Shown here: piece after piece, positions 49,540 to 59,200 of the stretch | Position numbering within the stretch: the first letter of the stretch is position 1 | Layout of the letters: each line of letters begins with the position of its first letter | Origin: Pseudobacteriovorax antillogorgiicola | GTDB taxonomy: Bacteria; Bdellovibrionota_B; Oligoflexia; Oligoflexales; Oligoflexaceae | Reading direction: 5' to 3' | NCBI RefSeq assembly: GCF_900177345.1 | Contig: NZ_FWZT01000006.1 | Coordinates: 1 to 64,000, forward strand | DNA: 64,000 nucleotides | The notes under the pieces: generated by a model | Databases searched by the model: none | Seen by the model: only the letters and a program-made list of their open reading frames with translations | Told to the model about the DNA's origin: nothing | Program-made: the position numbers and the translations under genes

Positions 49540-50907
49540 TTAGAGAAGTTTGCCAGGATTTAAAATGCCTGTGGGATCAAGCATAGCCTTCAGGTCGAGA
49601 CTAAGTTTCTGGTGGAGGGGGCTTTGAAACATCTTTAGGTCTTGGCGCTTTAATAAGCCAATCCCATGCTCAGCACTGATGCTGCCTTTCAGCTCCCGAA
49701 CTCTCTGGAAAATCTTGTTCTTTATCGGAAGCGCGAGCTGGACCAACTCTGGAAAGGATGTAGTTTTGGGGCTTACATAATTGATGTGAAGGTTGCCATC
49801 GCCGATATGTCCGAATAACAAGATATCAAACTGGTTTTGTGACTTGGAAAGGGATTCAATCTGTTCGATGAAGTTACTTAGATCTTGAATCGGAACGGAG
49901 AGGTCATTTTTATAGACAGTGCCAGAAGTTTGTAGAGCTTCTGGGATCAGCTCCCGATAAGCCCAAAATTGCTGTTGCTGCTTCTGAGATTGAGCGATCA
50001 CCCCGTCCACGACGAGCTTCATATCGAATAAGCTGTTGAGCCATGGGGTCTCGTTAAGGTTTGAAGATTCCCATTCGAAGAGCAGGTAGTAAGGGTACTC
50101 TTCGTTAAAAGGGCTTTGTTTCTGGTGCTGCTGAAGAACTTTGGTGAGACAGGATTGAGTGAAAAATTCAAGGCCTAGCGCCCGCTCTCGGGATCGAAAT
50201 ATGGCAGTGATGAGAGGGTTCAGTTGCTTAACGTCCTCGAATGCAAAAAGTGCCACCTGGCTAGGTTTGGGAGCTGTAAGCAACTGCATGGTCGCCCTTG
50301 TAATGACTCCCAACGTGCCTTCGGTGCCGATAAAACATTGCTTAAGATCAAATCCTGTATTGTCCTTGCGGAGCTTGGAGTCTAAATCTAAGATCTGTCC
50401 ATCTGCGAGCACCACTTCCAAGCCTAGAACATGCTGGCGGGTACCTCCATACGCTACAAAACGAACACCGCCCGCATTGGTGGCAATGTTGCCGCCGAGC
50501 TGACAGCTACCTGCCGAGCCGAGATGGATCGGGTATTTAAGCCCTTGCTCCGCAGCAGCTTGTTCAAGATTGGCAAGCACAGCACCAGCCTGAGCTGTGA
50601 TCGTTCTTGAAACAGGGTCGAGGTCAAGAATCTGGTTCATTTTCTCTAAGCTTAGAACTAGCTCCCCTTGGCTAGCAACCGCGCCACCGGCAAGGCCGGT
50701 GCGACCGCCGCTTGGCACAATTGGAATGTTGTGGCTATGGCAGTGCTTCAGTATCCTACTGACTTCGTCGGTAGTCTTAGGAAACACCACAATCCCAGCC
50801 TGACCAGGGATTGAGGTCCAATCTTCACCATAAACAAGGCAACTTTCAGCATCATGACGGATCTGGTCTTCTTTTAGAAACTGGCGAAGCTCATCGTAAT
50901 TGATCAT
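49540..50907 (-). CDS. FAD-linked oxidase, GlcD/D-lactate dehydrogenase type
   Basis: A 455-residue FAD-linked oxidase of the GlcD/LldD-like family. The PP-loop FAD fold is near residue 40-180: IVPSGGRTGLAGGAV, GAVLANLEQAAAEQGLKYPIHLGSAGSCQLGGNIATNAGG, and FIGTEGTLGVITRATM. The C-terminal cap has LFGHIGDGNLHINYV and SISAEHGIGLLKR. Members oxidise D-lactate, glycolate or D-2-hydroxy acids with flavin. Substrate is not told by sequence; no GlcE/GlcF subunits follow, so it may act as a lone D-lactate or 2-hydroxyglutarate dehydrogenase. It is coupled to the upstream tRNA nucleotidyltransferase-like gene by an ATGA overlap. Confidence 0.88.
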   Translation of the reverse strand: MINYDELRQFLKEDQIRHDAESCLVYGEDWTSIPGQAGIVVFPKTTDEVSRILKHCHSHNIPIVPSGGRTGLAGGAVASQGELVLSLEKMNQILDLDPVSRTITAQAGAVLANLEQAAAEQGLKYPIHLGSAGSCQLGGNIATNAGGVRFVAYGGTRQHVLGLEVVLADGQILDLDSKLRKDNTGFDLKQCFIGTEGTLGVITRATMQLLTAPKPSQVALFAFEDVKQLNPLITAIFRSRERALGLEFFTQSCLTKVLQQHQKQSPFNEEYPYYLLFEWESSNLNETPWLNSLFDMKLVVDGVIAQSQKQQQQFWAYRELIPEALQTSGTVYKNDLSVPIQDLSNFIEQIESLSKSQNQFDILLFGHIGDGNLHINYVSPKTTSFPELVQLALPIKNKIFQRVRELKGSISAEHGIGLLKRQDLKMFQSPLHQKLSLDLKAMLDPTGILNPGKLL

Positions 50908-52154
50908 TCGGATATGTCCTGAATATGTTCTTCTAACCAGGCTAAGCCTTCATCGCGGGTATGCCAAGACTCGTTGCGAAAGCTTTCAATCAGCCGGTCC
51001 TTGACAGCTCCCAAGCGAGGGCCTGGAACAATATTAAATTTTACCATGATGTCTTTGGTATCGATGGGTAGTGGCGCTTTGCGAAGGTAGCGCTTGGTTT
51101 CTTCGGTAATGCGGGCCTTGTTGATGATTGATCGATGTTCTGGATACAGGCAGCTCCATGCCGGTAGTAAACCATCCAGAAAGAAGTCTTCTACCATGTC
51201 CTCGCACTGATCTGCTAATGCCATAAAGTTCGCTTGAGTGGCTGGAACTTGGGCAACAGCCTGACCCCAAATGTTGCAGGCTTCCAGCATGCGATGCTGT
51301 TTGCGACTGAGCTTCAGCTTATGACACAGTGCTTCCAGCTGTCTCGGATCGGTAACTTGCCTCAAGAGTACGCTAAGCCTGACAACCGCACGAAACTCAA
51401 TCTTGACCTTGGCACTGGCTGCAATTTCTTCTCTGCTTAAGGGTTGCGCGTCAGGCATAATCATGACCATGATCTGGCTTGAAAAGAGCTGGCTTAGCGG
51501 CTGTTCAATATCGCCTGCTTCAAGGAGGCCAATCAGTTCTTGGGTAATTCGTTCCTGGCTGATTTGTGCAAGTCCTGCGGCGAGTTCCTCCACTGCTTGG
51601 AGAGTTTGCTTATTTGGTGAGCAGTTATAGCGAGCCCAGAAGCGAAATAAGCGTAGAATCCTGAGGAAGTCTTCGCGAATCCGTTGGCGCGCATCCCCGA
51701 CAAAGTGCAGTTCTTTTTTTGAAAGATGCTCTTGCCCTTGGAAGTAGTCAAATACTTGGCCATGGCGATCTTCGAACATGGCGTTCATCGTGAAGTCGCG
51801 ACGTAGAGCGTCCTCCTCAAATGAGTTTCCGAAAACGACCTGAGCATGTCTGCCATCAGTGCTGACATCCTTGCGGAGGGTTGTGACTTCGTATGCGCCA
51901 AACTTAGCGACCACGGTGACCGTTCCATGATCAATTCCAGTGGGAACGACTTTCATGTTTTTTTGTCTAAATATTGTGCAGACCTCATCTGGCTTCGCCG
52001 TGCACGCGAGATCATAGTCTTTCGGAATGCGACCCAGAATACGATCGCGAACGCAGCCTCCGGCAAATCTGGCTTCGAAGCCATGTTGCTCTAAGGTTTC
52101 TAGAATTGTGCAAGCTTCACGATACAATCGATCACTTTTCAACTGACTTTCCAC
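50904..52154 (-). CDS. CCA-adding/poly(A) polymerase-type nucleotidyltransferase
   Basis: A 416-residue class II nucleotidyltransferase (tRNA CCA-adding or PcnB-like). The catalytic head is FAGGCVRDRILGRIPKDYDLA with GGCVRD at 32-37 and the metal-binding Asp47 and Asp49, then RRDFTMNAMFEDRHGQVFDYFQGQEHLSKKELHFVGDARQRIREDFLRILRLFRFWARY, a typical neck. The rest is helical RNA-binding body. Length suits CCA enzymes of the family without an HD domain. It starts with GTG (52154), with AGGA too close to be ideal; no better start is visible. Upstream of the FAD oxidase in the same direction, ATGA overlap. The two enzymes share no pathway. Confidence 0.9.
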   Translation of the reverse strand: MESQLKSDRLYREACTILETLEQHGFEARFAGGCVRDRILGRIPKDYDLACTAKPDEVCTIFRQKNMKVVPTGIDHGTVTVVAKFGAYEVTTLRKDVSTDGRHAQVVFGNSFEEDALRRDFTMNAMFEDRHGQVFDYFQGQEHLSKKELHFVGDARQRIREDFLRILRLFRFWARYNCSPNKQTLQAVEELAAGLAQISQERITQELIGLLEAGDIEQPLSQLFSSQIMVMIMPDAQPLSREEIAASAKVKIEFRAVVRLSVLLRQVTDPRQLEALCHKLKLSRKQHRMLEACNIWGQAVAQVPATQANFMALADQCEDMVEDFFLDGLLPAWSCLYPEHRSIINKARITEETKRYLRKAPLPIDTKDIMVKFNIVPGPRLGAVKDRLIESFRNESWHTRDEGLAWLEEHIQDISE

Positions 52155-52330
52155 TTCCTGTCCTTTTTTGCTTAATAATTAGGCATCATCTGGCTACTGC
52201 TACAGCGAGCGTCGATTCAATACAATTCATAATAGAATAACAGATTTTTGAATTCTTTCGAGGCTAGGAAGGAACTGCCAGCCTTTGTGCATATATATTC
52301 GTCACATTACGCAAAATAGCCTTTTTGTAT

Positions 52331-52405
52331 TTAGCAACAGTAGCAATATTGTTGCTGCTGAATACATAAAACAATAAAACAGCAATACTGCTGCTGTTGC
52401 TAAAT
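52331..52405. repeat. imperfect inverted repeat with GCAA/GCTG words
   Basis: Left arm 52331-52355 (TTTAGCAACAGTAGCA, then ATATTGTTG) and right arm 52381-52405 match as inverted repeats at 22 of 25 positions, around a 25-base AT-rich spacer. Two of the three differences would be G-U pairs in plus-strand RNA. It could be a long stem in an RNA or a transposon-like remnant. No T-run follows. Confidence 0.6.
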
Positions 52406-52669
52406 TAAATATGGCACGAAACAACCGTTTCCGACTATATTTTGGCCAAAAAGATCGATTTAGGTGATCATTAAACAGGTGTTTTTTGTCGATTTTTGAA
52501 TACTGATTAAACCTAATAATTACGGGTACTTATGCCAATATTAGGGGTTTAGTGATCACCCGAAAGCCTTGATTAGCGGGGGTTTTAGAGGGTGTGATCA
52601 AGCCATATTGATCTTGGAGAGTTTGTGCCTAAAAAATAAACAGAAAAACTAAGCCGCTCGGACAGACAG

Positions 52670-52699
52670 AAAAAAAGCGGAAAGCCATCAAGCTCTCCG
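52670..52699 (-). terminator. Rho-independent terminator
   Basis: On the minus strand CGGAGAGC, a short TTGAT loop and GGCTTTCCG form the stem (one mismatch), followed by CTTTTTTT. It ends the receiver gene at 52750. Confidence 0.85.
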
Positions 52700-52749
52700 T
52701 CAGAAGCTACTGGTTATAAAAACATCACAAAAACGAAGCTCAAAAAAGT

Positions 52750-53193
52750 CTAGGACATAATTGGATCTGGATTCACAAATTCTAATTGTCGAAGAGATTG
52801 AAATAAAATCGTATCAGGCTGTTCCCATTTACTCAGATAACCTTGGATGGAATCGATAGAAGGCTCCAAGGAACTACAGCCCATCAAATTTGCAAAGCTC
52901 GAACTGATAACGATAACAGGAATATTATATTTTTTGGCTGCCTCCTGCGTAATACTTAAGCAGTTTGACTCCCTAAGATTAAAATCCACCAGTGCAAAAT
53001 CGTAGTCATGCTGGTCAAGCTTGCGAAAAAAGCCGTCGGCGCGGGTTGCAAAGTCGCAGTCTGCATGAGCTTGAACTTGTTTTTTAAACAACACGCAATA
53101 AAGCTTGTCGTCGTCTAGAAGAATAATCTTTGGTCTACGATTCTGATTCGTATCTGTTTGATACATTGTTGTGATAGTTTGATTGGTTTCCAT
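52750..53193 (-). CDS. atypical receiver-domain protein (KW type)
   Basis: A 147-residue receiver with a 20-residue polar N-terminal extension; AGGAGG stands seven bases before the ATG. Blocks: KIILLDDDKLYC (acidic triad), DYDFALVDFNLRE (phospho-Asp), VIVISSS (switch Ser) and YLSKWEQPDTI, where the conserved Lys is followed by Trp instead of the usual Pro. The same pattern, ILLDDD-C-LxKK, LSKW-DPxxI, is in the divergent gene at 53660, so the two are paralogs. Absence of an output domain suggests phosphate relay or protein binding. No kinase is adjacent. The trailing terminator marks a single-gene unit. Confidence 0.8.
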   Translation of the reverse strand: METNQTITTMYQTDTNQNRRPKIILLDDDKLYCVLFKKQVQAHADCDFATRADGFFRKLDQHDYDFALVDFNLRESNCLSITQEAAKKYNIPVIVISSSFANLMGCSSLEPSIDSIQGYLSKWEQPDTILFQSLRQLEFVNPDPIMS

Positions 53194-53659
53194 AACTGTT
53201 TCCTCCTATGTGCAAGCCTGTAGTCGCACATTTGTCCAAAGACTTTGATAGAGAAGGCATAATATGGCCAATTACGCGAGCTTATACCCACCTCATATGG
53301 GTAAGGCTTATCAGTGACAAGCTACCTTGCAACCACATTTCGTGACTTGGCCAATCATTTCAGGGAATCAGCTTTAGAGATTGCTGTCTGGTAAGGTTTC
53401 ACAAAGTAGTTCATTTGGATTATTTGCAAAACCCGATTTTATCGATTCTTCCGAAGATAAATTTCGATAGACCATTGATGTCTAGTAGATAGCAACGCAA
53501 CTAAGGCTAAATTCCTCCAAGCCTTCTGAGGTCGGTGATTTGGAGGGTGGTAATAAACCCGTAAAACTTTGGCTATAAATAATTACTTGCGTATATTTTC
53601 CCGGTCGGGGCTACTGGCTGTCGATGTCTTTAGTGGAAGACGAATTATGGAGGATATAT
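53194..53659. other. divergent intergenic region of the receiver pair
   Basis: About 465 bases separating two divergent paralogs. A hairpin TACCCA-CCTCATA-TGGGTA lies near 53287-53305. The right end holds GGAGG for the gene at 53660. Promoters for both genes should be here, but no pair stands out. Confidence 0.5.
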
Positions 53660-54115
53660 ATGAAACTCGATAACATTAAAACAGCTCTTAAAAACCTTAC
53701 TAGCGAGCCAATGAAGGTGAAACCAAAGGAAGATATGAAAAAAGCCATCCTCTTAGACGACGATAGTATCTTCTGCAAACTTCTTAAAAAGGACGTTGAA
53801 GACAAAGGTAATCTGCAACTAGAGACAACTTGCAGCGTGGAAACCTTCTTATCCATGGTAAAGCTCAATAATTACGATGTCTGCCTGATTGATTATGACC
53901 TCTACGAAACGACTGGTGTGGATGTCATCCATCGTATGAGAGAGTTCTCCAATATCCCTGCACTACTGATCAGCTCTAGCCAATCAGTGATTCGAGTGGA
54001 TGGCAGCGAGTCCCACTTCGATGATTTTCTCAGTAAATGGTCAGATCCAGAAGAGATCGTGGAGCACTCCTTGGAGTTGTGCCGAGAAAATGGTGACGCT
54101 ATCGCAGTTTCCTAA
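53660..54115 (+). CDS. atypical receiver-domain protein, paralog of 52750
   Basis: A 151-residue receiver, counted from the ATG at 53660 with GGAGG at 53649-53653; the ATG at 53624 lacks a ribosome site. It has a 25-residue basic helix first (IKTALKNLTSEPMKVKPKED), then AILLDDDSIFCKLLKKDVED, NYDVCLIDYDLYETTGVDV (phospho-Asp in IDYD), ALLISSS and FLSKWSDPEEIVEHSL. Lys-Trp replaces Lys-Pro, as in the divergent gene at 52750. The pair shares the Cys after LLDDD and the ISSS and LSKW blocks. Likely a duplicated single-domain regulator; the two might form a heterodimer or bind the same kinase. Confidence 0.8.
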   Translation: MKLDNIKTALKNLTSEPMKVKPKEDMKKAILLDDDSIFCKLLKKDVEDKGNLQLETTCSVETFLSMVKLNNYDVCLIDYDLYETTGVDVIHRMREFSNIPALLISSSQSVIRVDGSESHFDDFLSKWSDPEEIVEHSLELCRENGDAIAVS

Positions 54116-54161
54116 AAATCTCTATTTATCGCACCGTCTAATATATGCTCTGAGTCAGTTA

Positions 54162-54578
54162 CTAACTCGCCTTCAAGTTGGGCAGCAGTGAAAGCATGAC
54201 TTTATGCACAAGTTTCTTGTGGTCAATCGGCTTTTCAAGCCAGAACACTTGAGACCAAGTTTCGACATCGTATCGTGACGAATGATAGGGAGTATCAGAG
54301 CTAATGATAAGGCAGGGTGTAGCCTGATTTGGGCCGTTGTGGTCGCGAATAGCAGAAACCAAATGAAGTCCATCAAACCGAGGCATATTCATATCCACTG
54401 TGATCAAGTCGTAGTCTTCTTCTTGAGCTTTGTTGAGAGCTTCCAAGCCATCAGCTGCTTGATCCACAACTAATTCTAATTGGTAATCGCTGAGAGCCCC
54501 GTCTTCTAAAATAAAGGCAATCAAATCACGGACATCGTCGTCATCCTCGACAACCATGACACGAAAACTCTTCTTCAT
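54162..54578 (-). CDS. receiver-domain response regulator (CheY-like)
   Basis: A 138-residue single receiver. GGAGG is upstream of the ATG. Blocks are VMVVEDDDDVRDLIAF, YDLITVDMNMPRFDGLHLV (phospho-Asp), CLIISSD and VFWLEKPIDHKKL, with the ordinary Lys-Pro, in contrast to the two neighbours. It converges with the receiver at 53660, leaving 46 bases between stops. The three stand-alone receivers in 2 kb suggest one signalling locus, though a kinase is not present. No output domain, so it relays phosphate or acts by binding. Confidence 0.88.
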   Translation of the reverse strand: MKKSFRVMVVEDDDDVRDLIAFILEDGALSDYQLELVVDQAADGLEALNKAQEEDYDLITVDMNMPRFDGLHLVSAIRDHNGPNQATPCLIISSDTPYHSSRYDVETWSQVFWLEKPIDHKKLVHKVMLSLLPNLKAS

Positions 54579-54955
54579 ATCGCCTCCTTTAATGCCCCTT
54601 GTTCCTCACTTTGAATATCGGTTAGCTGCAGGAAAAGATAAAAACTTCTTGAAGACTCATAAGTCAGAGCATTTTCGTTAGGATGCCTCAATTGGTGGCT
54701 AGGTAGGGGCCAGTTTAAAATGTATAGATTTTACTGGTTATTTTTTGGACTTTTCAGGGTAAAAGTGCGGCTGCCATGTAGAGACGCGCCCTAGATCCGA
54801 AAAGCTGAAACCATGAAAATCTGATATTCTATGGGCTGGCTGAACGTCCCCTGAGCAATGACTGAGGTTCGAGAAATCAAAGTAGGATCAGGTATTTTCG
54901 GCCAACTCTGGTCTTTAATCGCTCTATTCTCACGCTACTTGACGAAGGTGCTGCT
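54579..54955. other. intergenic region before the efflux operon
   Basis: About 377 bases between divergent genes. Must hold the promoter of the TolC-RND operon. I see no operator with good symmetry and no tetR/marR-like gene next to it. Confidence 0.4.
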
Positions 54956-56200
54956 GTGATCGTTTCAAAATTGCAGAGAATTTATCTGCTCTTTGTCCTG
55001 TTCTTAACTTTAATTGGACCCATCCCTGCCTACGGCCTTCAGATTGAAGAAGCTTACCGGGCTGCTCTCAAGTTTCGAGCCGAGATTCTTAATGCTGACT
55101 TAAACATTCGCCAAGCAGACTTGGAAAAAAGTTTGCTGCGAGTTGAATACTATCCCCAAATTAGCATCAATTCAGATGCGGGAATTGGGGGCGACTTTGA
55201 TGACGGTGAGCCCACAGACCAGCACCGAACCTCTATAGGCTTAACACAACCACTGTATCGAGGCGGCCTACTTTCTGCCGGCTTCGATTTGGCTGATAGC
55301 GTCGTAGAGTCGGCCAAGTTACAGCGCCAGCTGGCTGCGATTGAACTCTACCAGAATGTAGCTCAGCTTTTCTTTACTGTTCTTAGCTTCGAAAGCGAAG
55401 TGGACCATCTCAAGTCTCAACAAGATGCGTTAGAAAAACGGATTCGAGTGATTAAAACTCGCACAGAAATTGGTCGAAGTAAGGCCACGGACCTGATCGC
55501 TGCCCAAGCCCAGCTCGCCCGAGTACAAGCGCAGCTTTCTGAAAATCAAGGGCGATTGGCAGCAGCCCAGCTTCAATTAGCCAGTTTGATGGGTCAACGT
55601 ACCAGGCCCGAATCCCTATATTACCGCTATCGCGCGGAAGCCATCCCGAAAGCCTGGAGCAAACGCGTCATGAGCCAGCCACGAGTGGCGGCGCTTGAGA
55701 AAGCCCTCGAAGAAGCCAGGCTCGAAGAAGATGTTTTACGTTCAAGGTTCTGGCCTCAGGTCGATGCCAGTCTACAAGTTAGCCCGCTTAAATCCGAAAG
55801 CTCCTCTTATAACGATTGGGATGTAGGAATCTCAGCCACGTGGCTGCTCTATGATGGTGGTGTCCGGTCGGCACAAATGGCAAGCCAATCGATCGAAGCA
55901 CAGAAGCTCCAGCATCAGCTAGAAAATGCCAAGCTTGCTGTTCAAAACGAATTCCAAGAGCTCTCAGATCAAATTAGAGCTGTTAGGATTGAGGTGAAAA
56001 ACCTCAAGAAAGCAGTGAGGCTTGCAAAGCAGAACTACGACCTCCATCAGAAAGAATATGATGCTGGCTTAGTTTCAATCCTTGACGTTCTCCGAGTCTT
56101 TGACGACTACCTAATTCTACAGAGAAGCCTGAGTACCCGCCAATATTCCGAAGCGCTCTTGTTTCATCAACTCAAAGCTAAGGTAGGAGTCTTGCCATGA
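54956..56200 (+). CDS. TolC-family outer-membrane efflux protein
   Basis: A 414-residue outer-membrane factor. The signal MIVSKLQRIYLLFVLFLTLIGPIPAYG precedes LQIEEAYRAALKFRAEILNADLNI, the usual start of the TolC barrel-tunnel protomer. Two repeats of coiled coil follow (LEKRIRVIKTRTEIGRSKATDLIAAQAQLARVQAQ and the matching YDLHQKEYDAGLVSILDVLRVFDDYL). The protein starts with GTG (54956), with GAAGG upstream. It overlaps the RND gene by ATGA, so they are coupled. An RND pump needs a periplasmic adaptor between it and TolC, and none is encoded in this operon. It may also export a secreted product. Confidence 0.9.
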   Translation: MIVSKLQRIYLLFVLFLTLIGPIPAYGLQIEEAYRAALKFRAEILNADLNIRQADLEKSLLRVEYYPQISINSDAGIGGDFDDGEPTDQHRTSIGLTQPLYRGGLLSAGFDLADSVVESAKLQRQLAAIELYQNVAQLFFTVLSFESEVDHLKSQQDALEKRIRVIKTRTEIGRSKATDLIAAQAQLARVQAQLSENQGRLAAAQLQLASLMGQRTRPESLYYRYRAEAIPKAWSKRVMSQPRVAALEKALEEARLEEDVLRSRFWPQVDASLQVSPLKSESSSYNDWDVGISATWLLYDGGVRSAQMASQSIEAQKLQHQLENAKLAVQNEFQELSDQIRAVRIEVKNLKKAVRLAKQNYDLHQKEYDAGLVSILDVLRVFDDYLILQRSLSTRQYSEALLFHQLKAKVGVLP

Positions 56201-59200
56201 CACTTTCGAGTATCAGTATTAAAAGGCCGGTATTTGCCTGGGTTTTGATGTTTGGTCTGATATTTTTCGGAACGCTTTCGTTTTTCCAGATGGGTATTAA
56301 TGAAAATCCGGACGTAGATTATCCGACGGTTAGAATTAGCTACGCCTATGAGGGAGCCACACCAGCTGTGGTAGAAAAGGACATCATTGAAACGGTCGAG
56401 AGCTATCTCGTTAGTATTCAAGGAATTCGAAATATTAGCTCCACGGCTCAACGGGGAGTTGCCAACATCGACATTGAATTCGAGCTCAGTCGGGACATCG
56501 ACTTTGCCTTGCAGGAGGTGCAAACGGTTCTAGGTCGTGCCCAGCGTGGATTGCCAGACAACCTAGAGTCGCCGGTGGTTACCAAGTCTAATGCAGCTGA
56601 TGAGCCCATCCTTTACGCTTCGCTGTTCTCGGAATCTCTGAGTCAACGGGATCTGATGATCCTCTTTAGAGACCGGGTACGGGATCGCTTGAGCACCGTG
56701 GAGGGAGTCGCAGAGATTCGAGCTTTTGGCTATCATGAGCCCATCCTAAGGATTGACTTAGATGCCGAGAAGTTGCGCAAATACCAGCTGACTGCACAGG
56801 ATATCATCGACTCCATTCTTCGAGAGCATAGTGAGCTTCCTGCAGGTAAGTTTGAATTCAAGGAAGATGAGTTTCTAATCCGCATCATGGGCGAAGCCAA
56901 TCAAGTGGATGAGTTTCGCAATATGATTATATCTCGCCGCGGCGGCCAACCAAACTTCGCGCGCCTTCACCTCAAAGACGTTGCCGACGTATACGAAGGT
57001 ATCGAAAACCTAAGGCGTCTATCACGGATCAATGGCAAGAACGCGATGGGTATGGCGATCCAAAGGCAGAGCGGTGTCAACGCTGTCGATTTGTCTGATA
57101 AGGTGATGGCGAGAATTGCTGAGATTAATCAAGAGCTTCAGCCTGAAGCTGGTATGATGGTGAACTTTGATCGCACTCAGTTCGTGCGCGAAAGTGTGGA
57201 TGAGCTAGTTTATACCCTGATTCTGTCTGCGGTTCTTACATCGCTGGTGTGTTGGATATTTTTAGGCTCTTGGTCCGCGACGAGTAATATCTTGTTCGCC
57301 ATCCCCACATCGATCATTGGCACCTTCACAATTATCCATTTTCTGGGATTTACCCTCAACACGTTCTCGCTCTTGGGCTTAGCCTTGGCCATTGGGGTGG
57401 TCGTTGACGATGCCATCATCATGCTTGAGAATATTAGCCGCTATATGCAGATGGGCTACGATCGCGTGCAAGCTGCCTTCAAGGGTAGCCGGGAAATTAC
57501 CTTCGCTGTGATAGCCACAAGCCTGGCTCTGATTGCGATATTTATTCCCATCACATTCATGGATGGTATCGAGGGGCGATTTTTTTGGGAGTTTGCTGTC
57601 ACTATCTCGGTGGCTGTTGCCTTATCCTCTCTAGAGGCCTTGACACTCGCGCCGATGCGATGCTCCCAGTTTCTAAGGGTTGGCGGCAAGCGGATGCTCC
57701 TTGGTCGTATGTTTGAATCATTTCTCGACAGCTTAACCGCGCTCTACGAGAAAACATTAAAAACCGCACTGAGGTTTCGATGGCTCGTCTTAGTCGGTTC
57801 CATAGCAATTGTTAGTGGCGCGTTTCTTTCCGTTCGATCCTTACCAACTGAGTTTGCACCTGCCCAAGATCGGAGTGTGATTTTTACCATCTTTCTTGCA
57901 CCCGATGGTCGATCTATGGAATACACGAGCGAGAAAGTTGCTCAATTCGAGAAAATAGCCTTGGCCCACCCGGATGTCGATCGAACCTTCGTTGCGATTG
58001 GTGGCTTCGGTCAAGGTGGCCAAGGCAACCGTGGGAATGGCGTTATCATCTTAAAGCCTAGCAAAGATCGAAAAAAGAGCATTTCTGAGGTTAGTGACGA
58101 GCTTCGCAAATCCGCAGAGCAAGAGATCAAAGGTATGAATGTCATCCTAAGGGATCGCTTTGGAAGCGCCTTAGGTGGTAGGCGGGGTAGCCCCATTGAG
58201 TTTACGATCAATGGTCCCAATCCAGCCACCCAAAAGGAACTCTATTTTAAGATGCAAGATGAGATGGAAGCCTCGGGCTTGATGGTGGGTATCCGCTCCA
58301 ATGATGTTCGTGAGCTCCCTGAAGTGAGAATTGTCCCCAATAGAGAAAAGGCACTTGAACGCGGTGTTGAAATCTCTGAAATTTCGAGGATTGTCAATGC
58401 CACTCTTGGTGGGACAACAGTCGCCCAGTATACCGAGGGCTCGCGACGCTTCGATATTTTCCTCCAGCTCAAGGAATCTGATCGCCAGGGAATCGAGGAT
58501 CTGAAACCACTTCTAGTGCGCAACAACCGGGGGGAATTGATCCCCTTATCATCTGTAGTCGACGTTAAAAATGTCAACGGCCCCGAAAGTATTTTTAGGG
58601 AAGATCGCGTACGGGGCATTCGTGTCGATAGTTCTTTGGCGAAAGGGGCTACCCAAGGAAATGCAATCAAAGAGGTGCGAGCCATCGCAGAAAAAATCCT
58701 CCCTGAAGACTACTACATCCGCTTTTCGGATACACCCGATGACAAGCTATTCAGTATCGCTATCATCATGGGTCTCGGATTGATTATTGCCTATATGGTA
58801 CTTGCCAGTCAGTTCAATTCGTTTACCGATCCATTTATCGTCTATCTTGCGGTTCCATTTGGCTTGATCGGCTCGATCGCGGCGCTGTTTCTAGGTGGTC
58901 AGACCCTGAATATTTACAGCGTTATTGGTATGCTTTTGACCATGGGAATTGTGATGAAAAACTCGATTCTTCTGGTTGAATTCACCAATCAACTTAGAGA
59001 TGAAGGCGCTGACCTGGAAGAAGCGCTTGTTAAAGCCTGTCCCATTCGGCTACGGCCCATACTTATGACAACCACGGCCACCTTAGCTGCGGCCTTGCCA
59101 GCAGCGATGGCCTTTGGTCCTGGCAATGAAACCAGAATTCCTATGGCTCTGACTGTTATTGGGGGGACGAGCTTATCTACAGTTTTTACGCTTTTTGTGG

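Larger units (their letters stand above)
52155..52749. other. long intergenic region
   Basis: About 595 bases without a gene I can support. It contains the long imperfect inverted repeat at 52331-52405 and, near the right end, the terminator of the receiver gene. The middle is AT-rich with repeated GATCA and TTAAAC words but no firm operator. Confidence 0.5.
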
